From: CBDCFV01 sp965261795 | Lineage (GTDB): Bacteria > Chloroflexota > Dehalococcoidia > Lucifugimonadales > UBA3495 | Length of the DNA: 64,000 nt | Direction of reading: 5' to 3' | NCBI GenBank assembly: GCA_965261795.1 | Contig: OZ253476.1 | Location: 3,534,001 to 3,598,000, forward strand | Shown: positions 17,370-26,507 of the stretch, one piece after another | How the letters are laid out: every line of letters begins with the position of its first letter | Numbering within the stretch: position 1 is the first letter of the stretch | Program-made: the position numbers and the translations under genes | Notes under the pieces: model-generated | The model's database searches: none | Seen by the model: the letters and a program-made list of their open reading frames with translations, nothing else | What the model was told of the DNA's origin: nothing

Positions 17370-18728
17370 ATGGACCAATGGATGGGGGTAGTGCTTGCCG
17401 CAGGCGATGGCACAAGAATGAAGTCGCGGTTGTCCAAGGTGCTCCACCGCGTGTGCGGCAAGCCTATGGTGCGGCATCCATTGGACCTCATGGCCCAATT
17501 GGGTATCCAACGCCGGATAGTAGTGGTGTCGCCCTCCAACCGGGAGGCCGTAGCGGCGGCATTGGGCGATGACGTGGAATACGTTACCCAGCCGGATCCC
17601 AATGGTACTGCCGACGCCTTAGCCCAAACGCGCGGATTGCTGGAAGGACTGGAGGGCCGTTTGCTGGTGATGGCCGCCGACGCTCCGTTGGTGCGTGCGG
17701 ACTCGGTCAAGACCTTGATGTCTAAACATCTCAGTTCCGACGCGGACATGACGCTGCTGACATGCAGGTTGCCTTCCGGCGGGGACTTTGGCAGGGTGTT
17801 GCGAGACCAGGAAGGGCGCGTGGCAGACATCGTGGAAGCTTCCGACTGGACCGGCGCAAAGGACGGTCCCGCCGAAGTCAACGGCAGCGTTTACTGCATC
17901 GGCAACGACTGGCTATGGGATAACATTGAAGAGGTTGCGACCTCTTCCAAGGGCGAACTGTACATCACCGCCCTCCCGGCAATCGGTGCCGCAAAGGGCG
18001 CTGAGGTGCTGGGGGTCGAGGTTGGGGACGCCTCTGAATTGATGGGAGTGAACAACCGGGTCCAGCTATCAGAGGTGGAGGCCGTGTTGCGGCGCCGCAT
18101 TTGCGAGGCATGGATGCTGGCCGGAGTAACCATAGCCGACCCTGCTACGGTGTACATCGACTCAGATGCGACCATCGGACAAGACACGATTATCCTGCCA
18201 AACACCATGATTACCGGCCGCTCGGTAATCGGTGAGCAATGCGAAATCGGCCCCGGCTCGGTAATTAAAGACTCGATGCTGGGTAACCGCTGCAAGGTAG
18301 TCGCATCGGTGCTGGAAGAGTCCACCATGGAAGACGATGTGGACATCGGCCCATTCAGTCATCTGCGTCCCGGCGCCTACCTGGAATCGAAAGTCCACTT
18401 GGGGAACTTCGTGGAGGTCAAGGAAAGCCGGTTCCACACCGGCTCGGTCATGGGCCACTTCGGGTACGTGGGTGACGCCTCCATCGGGCCGCGGGTGAAC
18501 GTGGGCGCGGGCATGGTTACGTGCAACTACGACGGCAAGGACAAACACCGCACGGTCATCGGAGAGGGCGCCTTCATCGGCTGCGACACCATGCTGGTAG
18601 CCCCAGTCACCATTGGCGCAGGGGCTGCAACCGGCGCCGGTGCCGTGGTCACTAAAGACATTCCTCCCGATAGACTAGCAGTCGGTGTTCCTGCTAAAAT
18701 AAAGGGCAGCAGTCCTATAACCAAATGA
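17370..18728 (+). CDS. glmU: Bifunctional UDP-N-acetylglucosamine pyrophosphorylase / glucosamine-1-phosphate acetyltransferase
   Basis: 452 aa from ATG 17370, seven bases after AAGAGGAG. The N-terminal uridylyltransferase carries VVLAAGDGTRMKS...K (residues 6-22). The C-terminal left-handed beta-helix has hexapeptide repeats (IGEQCEIGPGSVI, VNVGAGMVTCNYDGKDKHRT) with the acetyl-CoA and GlcN-1-P pocket. It makes UDP-GlcNAc for peptidoglycan and lipids in the cytoplasm. Length and both domains are normal. A CBS/CorC gene follows 64 bp downstream on the same strand. Confidence 0.96.
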   Translation: MDQWMGVVLAAGDGTRMKSRLSKVLHRVCGKPMVRHPLDLMAQLGIQRRIVVVSPSNREAVAAALGDDVEYVTQPDPNGTADALAQTRGLLEGLEGRLLVMAADAPLVRADSVKTLMSKHLSSDADMTLLTCRLPSGGDFGRVLRDQEGRVADIVEASDWTGAKDGPAEVNGSVYCIGNDWLWDNIEEVATSSKGELYITALPAIGAAKGAEVLGVEVGDASELMGVNNRVQLSEVEAVLRRRICEAWMLAGVTIADPATVYIDSDATIGQDTIILPNTMITGRSVIGEQCEIGPGSVIKDSMLGNRCKVVASVLEESTMEDDVDIGPFSHLRPGAYLESKVHLGNFVEVKESRFHTGSVMGHFGYVGDASIGPRVNVGAGMVTCNYDGKDKHRTVIGEGAFIGCDTMLVAPVTIGAGAATGAGAVVTKDIPPDRLAVGVPAKIKGSSPITK

Positions 18729-18792
18729 CCTCCTGGCGCCAGCCGTTTGCGAGTTCCACATCAGGACCGCGAGCGTCCGGGGGGCGAGGGTT

Positions 18793-20001
18793 TTGGATAC
18801 AGATAGCGTACCATCAGCATTAGTGTTCGCGGCATCCTTCCTTCTGTTCTCTTATCTCAGCCTGGGTCAACGCTCGGGCCTGAGCTTGGGTAGCTTTCCC
18901 AAAACCGGGGTGTCGCTTCAGAAGGCTGCACCGCTCCTTCGTCCTTTCAAGCAAGCTTGCATAATCGCCGCCGCGCTGTCGGGGCTGGCCTTGGCCCACA
19001 GCGTAGGCGCCAGCGATTGGTGGCTTGTTTCGGTTTTGGCTTTGTGTGTTCTGGCCGGTCTGATAATTGTAGACCGCGCCGCCGCGTTCACAGCTTCCAG
19101 GTTTCCCGGTAAAGTTGACCGCCTTTGTATCCCCTTGTCACGGTTGCTTAATTGGAACGGGCAGCGGGCGGCAACCGGCGCTAATGGAAACGGCGCCGGA
19201 CCGGAAGGCAATGGCTCCTCGGACGACCCCTTGGACCGGGACCAGCCGTTGCTAACCGAGGCGGAATTGGACAGCCTGGACCACCGGGACAGGGGAATGT
19301 TGCGGTCAATCCTGCGCTTGGACGTTACGTCGGCCCGCGAGATTATGGTGCCCCGGTTGGACATGGTGGCGGTGGACAATAAGTCGTCGTTGACCCAAGT
19401 GGCCGAGCAGATGGTCCAAAGCGGCCACAGCCGGGTCCTGGTGTATGAAGACACCATCGACCACGTTTTGGGCATCGTGCACTCCCGGGACGTCTTGGCT
19501 GCCCTGGCCCGCCCGGACTCCAAGCAGACTCTGCGCGACCTCATCAATCCCGCGTTCTTCATACCGGAAACCAAGAGGTTGGACGACCTTCTGGAGGAGT
19601 TGCAGGACAAGGGTATTCAAATGGCCATAGTCGTGGATGAATACGGGGGAACCGAGGGCTTGGTTACTATAGAAGACCTTCTCGAGGAGATTGTAGGGGA
19701 GATAGAGGACGAGTTTTCCAGGACCAAGGAGTCCCAACTGGTCCGCTTGCCGGACGGCGGAGCACTGGTGGACGCGGGTGTATCCACCGAAGACATTGAG
19801 GAGTTGTTCGCCACCACCATAAACAGCGCCGATGTGGACACTGTCGGAGGGTTCGTCTACCAAGCCTTGGGTAAAATTCCCTCACCAGGCGACGTAGTTT
19901 CCACGGACCATCTGCGTATAGAAGTAGTGTCCATATTGGGCCGCCGGCTCCGCAAGCTGCACATCCAACGAACGGACGCCAACACATCGGCTACCAACTG
20001 A
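18793..20001 (+). CDS. Hemolysin-family CBS/CorC-domain membrane protein
   Basis: 402 aa from a TTG start after a GGGGGGCGAGGG stretch. Three or so hydrophobic segments lie in the first 105 residues, then a Gly/Asn-rich linker. A pair of CBS domains follows (DVTSAREIMVPRLDMVAVD... and LINPAFFIPETKRLDDLLEEL), and a C-terminal transporter-associated CorC/HlyC domain. The region VVDEYGGTEGLVTIEDLLEEIVGEIEDE is the family signature. The TM part is shorter and less conserved than in the CNNM/DUF21 exporters (Mg or Co efflux), so transport activity is uncertain. Confidence 0.85.
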   Translation: MDTDSVPSALVFAASFLLFSYLSLGQRSGLSLGSFPKTGVSLQKAAPLLRPFKQACIIAAALSGLALAHSVGASDWWLVSVLALCVLAGLIIVDRAAAFTASRFPGKVDRLCIPLSRLLNWNGQRAATGANGNGAGPEGNGSSDDPLDRDQPLLTEAELDSLDHRDRGMLRSILRLDVTSAREIMVPRLDMVAVDNKSSLTQVAEQMVQSGHSRVLVYEDTIDHVLGIVHSRDVLAALARPDSKQTLRDLINPAFFIPETKRLDDLLEELQDKGIQMAIVVDEYGGTEGLVTIEDLLEEIVGEIEDEFSRTKESQLVRLPDGGALVDAGVSTEDIEELFATTINSADVDTVGGFVYQALGKIPSPGDVVSTDHLRIEVVSILGRRLRKLHIQRTDANTSATN

Positions 20002-20125
20002 TCAAAGCGCGCAATACTTCGACACCGCCGGTCATGTAGCTCAAGGCCGGATTTATGAACTACACGGCCTCGCCCAAGGCCAGTGCCAAAGTCTTTACAT
20101 TCTCAGGGAACTCCCGGACCCAACG

Positions 20126-20458
20126 CTGACAAGGGTATGTATTTCATTTGGGACTTTACGCAGTTGAACGTGAGACCGCATAGTAGGGTAGGCTTGCTCA
20201 AATACAAAACCGCTCCCAAATGCTCACTATCGGGCCCATTCCGTATCGGGCCCATTCCGTCATTCCGGCGTAGGCCGGAATCCAGGCGGGCCCATTCCGT
20301 CATTCCGGCGTAGGCCGGAATCCAGGCGGGCCCATTCCGTCATTCCGGCGTAGGCCGGAATCCAGGCGGGCCCATCCCGTCATTCCGGCGTAGGCCGGAA
20401 TCCAGGGGCGGTGGGACCGGTTCGTAGCTATAATCTCAATTTTACATACCCCTGTCAG
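20126..20458. mobile_element. TIR element with 40-bp palindromic units, copy A (4 units)
   Basis: Left end CTGACAAGGGTATGTA and right end TACATACCCCTGTCAG form 16-bp terminal inverted repeats with one mismatch. About 115 bp of conserved left sequence follow, then four tandem 40-bp units each containing ATTCCGGCGTAGGCCGGAAT, then a conserved right end. No transposase. Three more copies lie at 25007, 33048 and 34770. The rest of the 20002-20567 gap shows nothing. Confidence 0.8.
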
Positions 20459-20567
20459 CGAACAGGGATGGAGTGGAGGGATTGCTCGCGATCTTGGAGT
20501 GGCTGATCTGATTAAGCTCGTAGAAACGGGGGTTATTAATTCAAAATATAGAATCAGTGGCGGAAAA

Positions 20568-20936
20568 TTAAAGGGACCCGGTGACCGGGTCCCTCAAAGT
20601 AGCTTGGGCGGTTTTGACAAGTAAGGGGTTAACCGCCTCGACTGGTTGCGGGCTGTGGGATTGTTTCGAGGATTGCTGGATAAAATCCGTCTCCACTCCC
20701 ATCGCTGCTGAAACGGTCCTTGTCTCACCAGCCAGGCTATCCTCAGATGTGGCGGTTTCCGAAATGTCGAAATTAAATCCGCTCGATCCTGAGGACGCCG
20801 TCGCCATGTAACCGTAGTATACTATGCCGCACGCCAACAGCGTAATACCGAATATGAAAAGAAATATTCCAATTGTGCCGTAAGGTCGCTGCTGTGAGCG
20901 CTTGCGCATAAGCAGATAATCGTATCCAGCGTCCAT
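20568..20936 (-). CDS. Small single-pass membrane protein, unknown function
   Basis: 122 aa from ATG 20936, with AAGGAGGT four bases upstream. A short basic N-terminus (MRKRSQQRPYG) precedes one strong TM helix (TIGIFLFIFGITLLACGIVYY) and a Ser/Thr-rich, probably external tail, so an N-in topology is expected. No family is recognised. It is the last gene after dnaG, rpoD and a zinc-ribbon gene on the same strand and may belong to that unit. Its final codons (RDPVTGSL) are encoded by the arms of a terminator hairpin. Confidence 0.65.
   Translation of the reverse strand: MDAGYDYLLMRKRSQQRPYGTIGIFLFIFGITLLACGIVYYGYMATASSGSSGFNFDISETATSEDSLAGETRTVSAAMGVETDFIQQSSKQSHSPQPVEAVNPLLVKTAQATLRDPVTGSL
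20573..20593 (-). terminator. Rho-independent terminator overlapping the 3' end of a gene
   Basis: On the minus strand GGGACCCGG-TCA-CCGGGTCCC, a perfect 9-bp stem with a 3-nt loop, is followed by TTTAATTTT. It includes the last codons and lies directly against the TAA stop of the small membrane protein. Confidence 0.8.
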
Positions 20937-21073
20937 GCCACCTCCTTGCGTTAGACATGAAGGCTCTTGGTTCCCAGCACGGGGTTGCTCAGGCAACTTC
21001 ACCTCGGGTCGCAGGTTGCCGTAGCTCCAAAACCCGGGGAGCACTAATCCCAGACCTTGAAAACCCAAAAGCC

Positions 21074-21286
21074 CTATCGAGGTCTAGGTATGTGATTAGC
21101 ACCGGGCGTGATGGGCTCGTTAAGGTATATGTCCCCGTTCCGGATCTTGACATTGAAGCCGCAGCCAGGATTGGTGCAGACCCAAGCCTTGTAATGTACC
21201 GCCGCTCCTTGACCACCGTAGTCAGATAAGGGCACTAATTGGCCTATGTTGCAGGTCAGGCATTTAGGAATAACCCATTCTTCCAC
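21074..21286 (-). CDS. Zinc-ribbon protein, unknown function
   Basis: 70 aa, GTG start after GGGAGGAGGT. Two cysteine pairs, KCLTC at residues 8-12 and CTNPGC near residue 37-42, would bind one zinc ion. The spacing (C-x2-C ... C-x4-C) is that of rubredoxin-like or ribosomal-type zinc ribbons. The C-terminal third is polar and Pro-rich. It lies 157 bp downstream of rpoD on the same strand, so it might be co-transcribed with the primase-sigma operon. No specific function can be named. Confidence 0.7.
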   Translation of the reverse strand: MEEWVIPKCLTCNIGQLVPLSDYGGQGAAVHYKAWVCTNPGCGFNVKIRNGDIYLNEPITPGANHIPRPR

Positions 21287-21443
21287 TGCTACCTCCTCCC
21301 AAGTTAGATTAAAGCCGAGTATAGCATCGAATTTCTGGGCGCACCAAGCGTAAAATAGTTAGAGATTGACGGTTTTGTTTACCTTTTGATTATGACCCGA
21401 CCTGAATCCTTCCCATCTTAGCCTAATAACATACACGTTATGT

Positions 21444-23048
21444 TCACTCAAGGAAGTCCTTAAGTTTGCGGGACCGGGTGGGGTGCCGAAGCTTCCGGAG
21501 AGCCTTGGCCTCAATCTGCCGTATTCTCTCCCGCGTCACGCCGAACTCCCGGCCCACCTCTTCTAAAGTACGGCTTCGGCCATCCTGCAGGCCGAAACGC
21601 AATTGCAGCACCCGCGCTTCCCGCTCGGTCAGCGTGTGAAGCACCTCGTTGACCTGCTCCTTCAACAATTGAAAGGACGCGGCGTCTGCCGGCGCGGGGG
21701 CGTTCCGGTCTTCGATAAAGTCCCCCAGATGGGAGTCTTCCTCCTCGCCAATCGGCGTCTCCAAAGAGACCGGTTCCTGAGAAATCTTTAGAATCTCTTC
21801 AACCTTTTCCGGGCCGATTTCCATTGCTTCGCCGATTTCTTCCGGCGTAGGCTCTCTGCCATACTCCTGTAGTAGCCGACGGTGCTGACGCATGAGTTTG
21901 TTGATGGTCTCCACCATGTGCACCGGAATGCGGATAGTTCTCGCTTGGTCGGCGATAGCGCGGGTAATGGCTTGACGTATCCACCAAGTAGCGTAGGTGC
22001 TGAACTTGTAGCCTTTGCGGTAGTCGAACTTCTCCACCGCGCGAATCAGGCCGATGTTGCCTTCCTGAATCATGTCCAGAAGGGCCATTCCCCGTCCGAT
22101 GTACTTCTTGGCTACGCTTACCACCAGCCGCAAGTTGGCTTCTGTAAGGTGAGCTTGCGACTTTGAACTTTCGCGGTGAACGTCACGGAAGTAACGCCTG
22201 AACAGGGGGTCCATTCGCTGTAATTCGTCGTAGCAACCGGGTTGGCTCAATGTCCCGCTTAAATCGCATAGTTGACAATCTTTCAAGACGGTGATGGCAT
22301 CCGGTGGAAGCAGCCAACTATTCAGAGACAGGTTGACTACTTCCCGGTAAAGTCCTTCGATGTCCGTCTCCAACGTCTCTGCAACGCTCGCCAGTAAATC
22401 GGGTGACACCTCGGCATCAATGGCCGCCCTTAGCGTGGGATGGTTAGTCACCTCCGACAGTGTTGGGCTGGAGGGCAAACCCAGTTGCTCGCAGAGAGCA
22501 ACCACCAAGGCTGAAGAATCGACCAATCGGCGCAGCAGGCCGCAGGTGAGTTCCCAGGACCTGGGCTGGCGACCTTCCAACCCGCTCAGCTCGGCCTCCA
22601 GGGCCGTCAAGTGCTTTCCGCCCTCAATCTTTCTGGCCAAGGAGCGTTCATCTTTTGAAGTGAGCAGGCGGACTCTGCCGATTTCCCGCAAGTACATGCG
22701 TACCGGGTCGTCCAGGACCTCCGTGGTTTCAGCTTCAGCCTCCCAGTCCGGGTCGTCGCCTTCAGAGTCGGAAGAAGAAGAAGAAGAAGAAGAAGGCTCG
22801 CCCGATCCGTCGTCCACCGGGTCTTTCACTTTGTCTTCTGGCTCTGCCGAGTCCCACTGCTCTTCCTGGATTTGAGTCGCCAAAGTGGAGGCGATGTTGG
22901 ATATCCCGTTGGATTCGCTGGCCGCGTCTTCCTCTTGCCGGGCTTTCACGCCCCGAAAGATTTCAACTATAGTGTCTCCCTCTTCGGGTTCGTCGGTCCC
23001 TTCAAGGAATTCCTCGGGATTAAGGCTGCTGCTTCTGCGTCTGGGCAT
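21444..23048 (-). CDS. rpoD: Primary RNA polymerase sigma-70 factor
   Basis: 534 aa. Region 1.2 (DPVRMYLREIGRVRLLT), region 2 with the promoter-melting RKGYKFSTYATWWIRQAI, region 3 (VHMVETINKL), and region 4.2 helix-turn-helix (LEEVGREFGVTRERIRQIEAKALRKLRHP) near the C-terminus. The complete region 4 with RERIRQIE marks a group 1 housekeeping factor. The acidic N-terminal segment holds eight serines in a row encoded on the plus strand by a GAA-repeat tract near 22769-22793. It begins 2 nt after dnaG stops; the dnaG-rpoD order is the classical macromolecular synthesis arrangement. Confidence 0.97.
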   Translation of the reverse strand: MPRRRSSSLNPEEFLEGTDEPEEGDTIVEIFRGVKARQEEDAASESNGISNIASTLATQIQEEQWDSAEPEDKVKDPVDDGSGEPSSSSSSSSDSEGDDPDWEAEAETTEVLDDPVRMYLREIGRVRLLTSKDERSLARKIEGGKHLTALEAELSGLEGRQPRSWELTCGLLRRLVDSSALVVALCEQLGLPSSPTLSEVTNHPTLRAAIDAEVSPDLLASVAETLETDIEGLYREVVNLSLNSWLLPPDAITVLKDCQLCDLSGTLSQPGCYDELQRMDPLFRRYFRDVHRESSKSQAHLTEANLRLVVSVAKKYIGRGMALLDMIQEGNIGLIRAVEKFDYRKGYKFSTYATWWIRQAITRAIADQARTIRIPVHMVETINKLMRQHRRLLQEYGREPTPEEIGEAMEIGPEKVEEILKISQEPVSLETPIGEEEDSHLGDFIEDRNAPAPADAASFQLLKEQVNEVLHTLTEREARVLQLRFGLQDGRSRTLEEVGREFGVTRERIRQIEAKALRKLRHPTRSRKLKDFLE

Positions 23049-23050
23049 TA

Positions 23051-24892
23051 CTATCCTCTGCCTCCAATGTTTTGGTACCCTGATTGTCGGCTGACCTGGT
23101 TTTCCTTTATACGTTCGTTTACGTTCAGCACGTCCATGTAGGCCTCGTCGGACAAGTCCGGCGGCGAGTCCTTAAATCTTAACTCCTCTTCCAACTTCAA
23201 GTCTTTTAGATACAGGATCTCCAGTTTCCGGACAACGTCTTCAAAGGCGGCCATTCGCTTCTGCGGGTCCGGCGGCGGCGTTTCTTTTTGCAGGATCCGG
23301 TCCAATGGCCCCGCCAGCTCTTCCCCAACCAAATCAGCCAACGCCTCCGGTCCCGATCGAGCCTCGTCCCCTTGGCAAACGCGGAGCCATTGGCTGAAGA
23401 TCTCCCGGTTCTCCAACCGCCGGAAATACTCCGGTTTCAGCCTCTCTGCCGGCTCTTCCAAGTCCGGATGTTTCAACAATAGCGTAAGGCAATACTCCTC
23501 AACAGGGTCGCCGTCCTTGGCAAACGCCGGCGAAGCTGGCTGTCTTGTCTGTGGCGCCGGGCGTTGTGGGCGCCGCCGGACCGCCATTGGACGGTCGACC
23601 GTTGCCCGCAATTCGTCCCTGGTCACCCCCAGCGTATCAGCCAGCATTTGAAAATAGTGGTCCTGTTGAAAGGGCTCCGCTGTCGCTTGTATCAAAGGAA
23701 GTACAGCGCCCACCACCAAGGCCTTGCCATCGGGCGTTGAAACATCTGCTTGGGTTGAAAGGGCGGCAAGCAGGTATTCGATTAACGATTGCCCGTCACC
23801 CACTATCCCGGTCCATTCCGCTGGTGACCGGTGAATCACATCGTCTGGGTCTTGCCCGGCGGGCATAACGGCGATTTTCAAATCAAGGCTTTCGGGCCGC
23901 TGCAAAAGTGTGGTGCCGCGCACCCTGCCCGTTACGTGAGCCTGGAACACTCGCCATGACGACTCCAGGCTGCGAAGAGTGGCTTGCTGGCCGGCGGCGT
24001 CAGCATCCAAGGCCATGGTTATATTGCTGGTCAAACGGCGTATTTCCGCCACCTGGTTTTCCGTCAGCGCCGTCCCCATGGAAGCAACCACGTTGTCGAA
24101 CCCTTCCTGATGGGCGGCGATGGCGTCCATGTATCCTTCAACTATCACCGCCCCTTTTTGACGAACGGGGTCCTTGGCCAAGTTCAACCCGTACAGGATG
24201 TGGCCCTTGTCGAAAGTAGGAGTTCTGGGTGAATTGAGGTACTTGGGTTGCGAATCGTCCATCGCGCGGGCCCCAAACCCTCCCAGTCCTCCTTGGGCGT
24301 TCCGTATCGGGAACATTAACCGGCCCCGAAAGAGGTCGAGTAGTCGGCCATTCTGCGACGTTCGCACTATACCGGACTGGGCCAACTGCTGAGGCGAGAA
24401 CCCTTGGCCTGTGAGATGTTGTTTCAGTGATTCCCCATCAGAAGGGCTCAAGCCCAGTTCAAATTTGCTTATCGTTTCCGGTGACACACCGCGCGACTTC
24501 AGGTACTCTCTTGCCTCGGCCCCCTGGAAAGATTCCAAATGCCGTTGGAAGTAAATCCTGGCGGCCTCGTTGATCTCTAAACCGCTCTCCTGTTCAGTAC
24601 GCCTTTGCCTGTCGGGCAACGCAACGCCCGCCTGTTGCGCCAAGTCCTTGAGGACATCGGCAAACTCCAGGCCTTCGGCTCGCATCACGAAAGAAAACAC
24701 GTCGCCGCCGGTAGCGCAGGCGCCGAAACATCGCCACGTCTGCCGGTCCGGAAAAACGTGAAAGGAGGGGGTCTTTTCCTGGTGAAAGGGGCAATTCGCC
24801 TTGTGGCTGCGTCCGGACCGTTGCAACGGAACGTAACGAGACACCACCTCTACAATGTCAAGTCGTCCCTTTATGTCGTCAACAACAGTCAT
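23051..24892 (-). CDS. dnaG: DNA primase
   Basis: 613 aa. N-terminal CHC2 zinc finger (KANCPFHQEKTPSFHVF...CFGACATGGDVFSF), catalytic core (ARIYFQ..., SRGVSPETI) and the TOPRIM Glu/Asp set (VIVEGYMDAIAAHQEG, LDADAAGQQA). The C-terminal helicase-binding domain is recognisable from its length and acidic helices. It synthesises RNA primers for replication. The ATG lacks a clear ribosome site. It is first in the unit with rpoD. Confidence 0.97.
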   Translation of the reverse strand: MTVVDDIKGRLDIVEVVSRYVPLQRSGRSHKANCPFHQEKTPSFHVFPDRQTWRCFGACATGGDVFSFVMRAEGLEFADVLKDLAQQAGVALPDRQRRTEQESGLEINEAARIYFQRHLESFQGAEAREYLKSRGVSPETISKFELGLSPSDGESLKQHLTGQGFSPQQLAQSGIVRTSQNGRLLDLFRGRLMFPIRNAQGGLGGFGARAMDDSQPKYLNSPRTPTFDKGHILYGLNLAKDPVRQKGAVIVEGYMDAIAAHQEGFDNVVASMGTALTENQVAEIRRLTSNITMALDADAAGQQATLRSLESSWRVFQAHVTGRVRGTTLLQRPESLDLKIAVMPAGQDPDDVIHRSPAEWTGIVGDGQSLIEYLLAALSTQADVSTPDGKALVVGAVLPLIQATAEPFQQDHYFQMLADTLGVTRDELRATVDRPMAVRRRPQRPAPQTRQPASPAFAKDGDPVEEYCLTLLLKHPDLEEPAERLKPEYFRRLENREIFSQWLRVCQGDEARSGPEALADLVGEELAGPLDRILQKETPPPDPQKRMAAFEDVVRKLEILYLKDLKLEEELRFKDSPPDLSDEAYMDVLNVNERIKENQVSRQSGYQNIGGRG

Positions 24893-24915
24893 ATAGGCAG
24901 GGCAAATTGACCCAT

Positions 24916-24921
24916 ATTATA
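24916..24921 (-). promoter_or_regulatory. Putative -10 box for the dnaG-rpoD unit
   Basis: On the minus strand TATAAT sits in TTAAAATATAATATGGG, 24 nt before the dnaG ATG. The hexamer 17 nt upstream (GAAAGA) is a poor -35. The short distance would give a very short leader. Confidence 0.4.
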
Positions 24922-25006
24922 TTTTAACACTCACAGTCTCTTTCTGCCAGCCGGGGGCTATTCAGGGAGCGTTCCAATTTAGGTGGTTCCATTCCCGGAC
25001 CCAACG

Positions 25007-25259
25007 CTGACAAGGGTATGTATTTCATTTGGGACTTTACGCAGTTGAACGTGAGACCGCATAGTAGGGTAGGCTTGCTCAAATACAAAACCGCTCCCAA
25101 ATGCTCACTATCGGGCCCATTCCGTATCGGGCCCATTCCGTCATTCCGGCGTAGGCCGGAATCCAGGCGGGCCCATTCCGTCATTCCGGCGTAGGCCGGA
25201 ATCCAGGGGCGGTGGGGCCGGTTCGTAGCTATAATCTCAATTTTACATACCCCTATCAG
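25007..25259. mobile_element. TIR element with 40-bp palindromic units, copy B (2 units)
   Basis: Same left end CTGACAAGGGTATGTA as copy A; the right end TACATACCCCTATCAG has an extra mismatch. Two palindromic units, and exactly 80 bp shorter than copy A. Both flanks carry GGACCCAACG, with one extra T on the right, so a 10-bp target duplication is possible. Between it and the tandem array lies a partial copy of the AATCCTGATTC repeat (25340-25380) and otherwise no gene. Confidence 0.8.
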
Positions 25260-25586
25260 TGGACCCAACGGTCATTCCCGCGAAGAGCCAGCCCTCGTGG
25301 ATGCGGGGCCGAGAAACTGAACAATCCTGGGCGCCTTTCATCCTGTTAATCCTGTTAATCCTGCAAATCCTGATTCGGATTTACTGACAGTTGCCCCTTC
25401 CCAACTCGGAAAACACTCCTCTAATATAATACCTGTACTGCTCAACGTCCTCTGGACATGGGCAAATCCAACCAAGCCACTGAGGCAACATGATGTCTGA
25501 TGACTGAACGCCGCCCAAACAACAACCTTCCCCAACCCAACCCGCAGCCCCCGGAACCCTCCTCGCAACCGCATGAAACCTCCTCG

Positions 25587-26258
25587 CAACAACCGGAACC
25601 CGACCCGCAACAACCGGAACCCGACCCGCAACAACCGGAACCCGACCCGCAACAACCGGAACCCGACCCGCAACAACCGGAACCCGACCCGCAACAACCG
25701 GAACCCGACCCGCAACAACCGGAACCCGACCCGCAACAACCGGAACCCGACCCGCAACAACCGGAACCCGACCCGCAACAACCGGAACCCGACCCGCAAC
25801 AACCGGAACCCGACCCGCAACAACCGGAACCCGACCCGCAACAACCGGAACCCGACCCGCAACAACCGGAACCCGACCCGCAACAACCGGAACCCGACCC
25901 GCAACAACCGGAACCCGACCCGCAACAACCGGAACCCGACCCGCAACAACCGGAACCCGACCCGCAACAACCGGAACCCGACCCGCAACAACCGGAACCC
26001 GACCCGCAACAACCGGAACCCGACCCGCAACAACCGGAACCCGACCCGCAACAACCGGAACCCGACCCGCAACAACCGGAACCCGACCCGCAACAACCGG
26101 AACCCGACCCGCAACAACCGGAACCCGACCCGCAACAACCGGAACCCGACCCGCAACAACCGGAACCCGACCCGCAACAACCGGAACCCGACCCGCAACA
26201 ACCGGAACCCGACCCGCAACAACCGGAACCCGACCCGCAACAACCGGAACCCGACCCG
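25587..26258. repeat. Tandem array, 32 identical 21-bp units
   Basis: The unit CAACAACCGGAACCCGACCCG (shown here split: CAACAACCGG + AACCCGACCCG) repeats 32 times without a visible mismatch. Degenerate units lie on both sides. All six frames are open through it because 21 is a multiple of three and no stop falls in any phase. In the plus frame it reads QQPEPDP repeated. The minus strand carries two GGG runs per unit. It is not a CRISPR: there are no spacers. The flanking 26259-26507 stretch has a REP palindrome and no gene. Confidence 0.9.
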
Positions 26259-26507
26259 CAGTCGCCGGAACCCTCCTCCGGCCTTGCACTATCCCGCCTC
26301 AGTCCCGTCATTCCCGCCCCAACCCCGTCATTCCCGCGCAGGCGGGAATCCACACCGTTGACCCGGAACGGGAGGAAATGAGAGAAAATGGGAGGAAAAT
26401 CCAAAAATCCAGCCTTACCTTTCGCCAGCAGGCCGCCCTGCCCATCTGGACCGCCCACCACACCCTTAAACAAACGCTAAATAAACGCTGCGAGGTGAAT
26501 GTTTAAA

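Noticed and set aside
20083..20313. Recurring ORF MYFIWDFTQLNVRPHSRVG in each TIR element copy
   Set aside because: Its ATG lies within the inverted repeat and it runs through the palindromic units into REP-type sequence. It is the translation of a non-coding element.
25587..26258. CRISPR array
   Set aside because: Units are directly adjacent without unique spacers and no cas gene is nearby. The same holds for the 40-bp palindromic units of the TIR elements.
25381..26473. Five long ORFs over the tandem array (plus and minus strands, 262-343 aa)
   Set aside because: They exist because a 21-bp unit without stops in any phase repeats 32 times. The plus-strand ORF ends in REP-derived sequence (PSFPRRREST), and no ribosome site precedes it. 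I report only the repeat.
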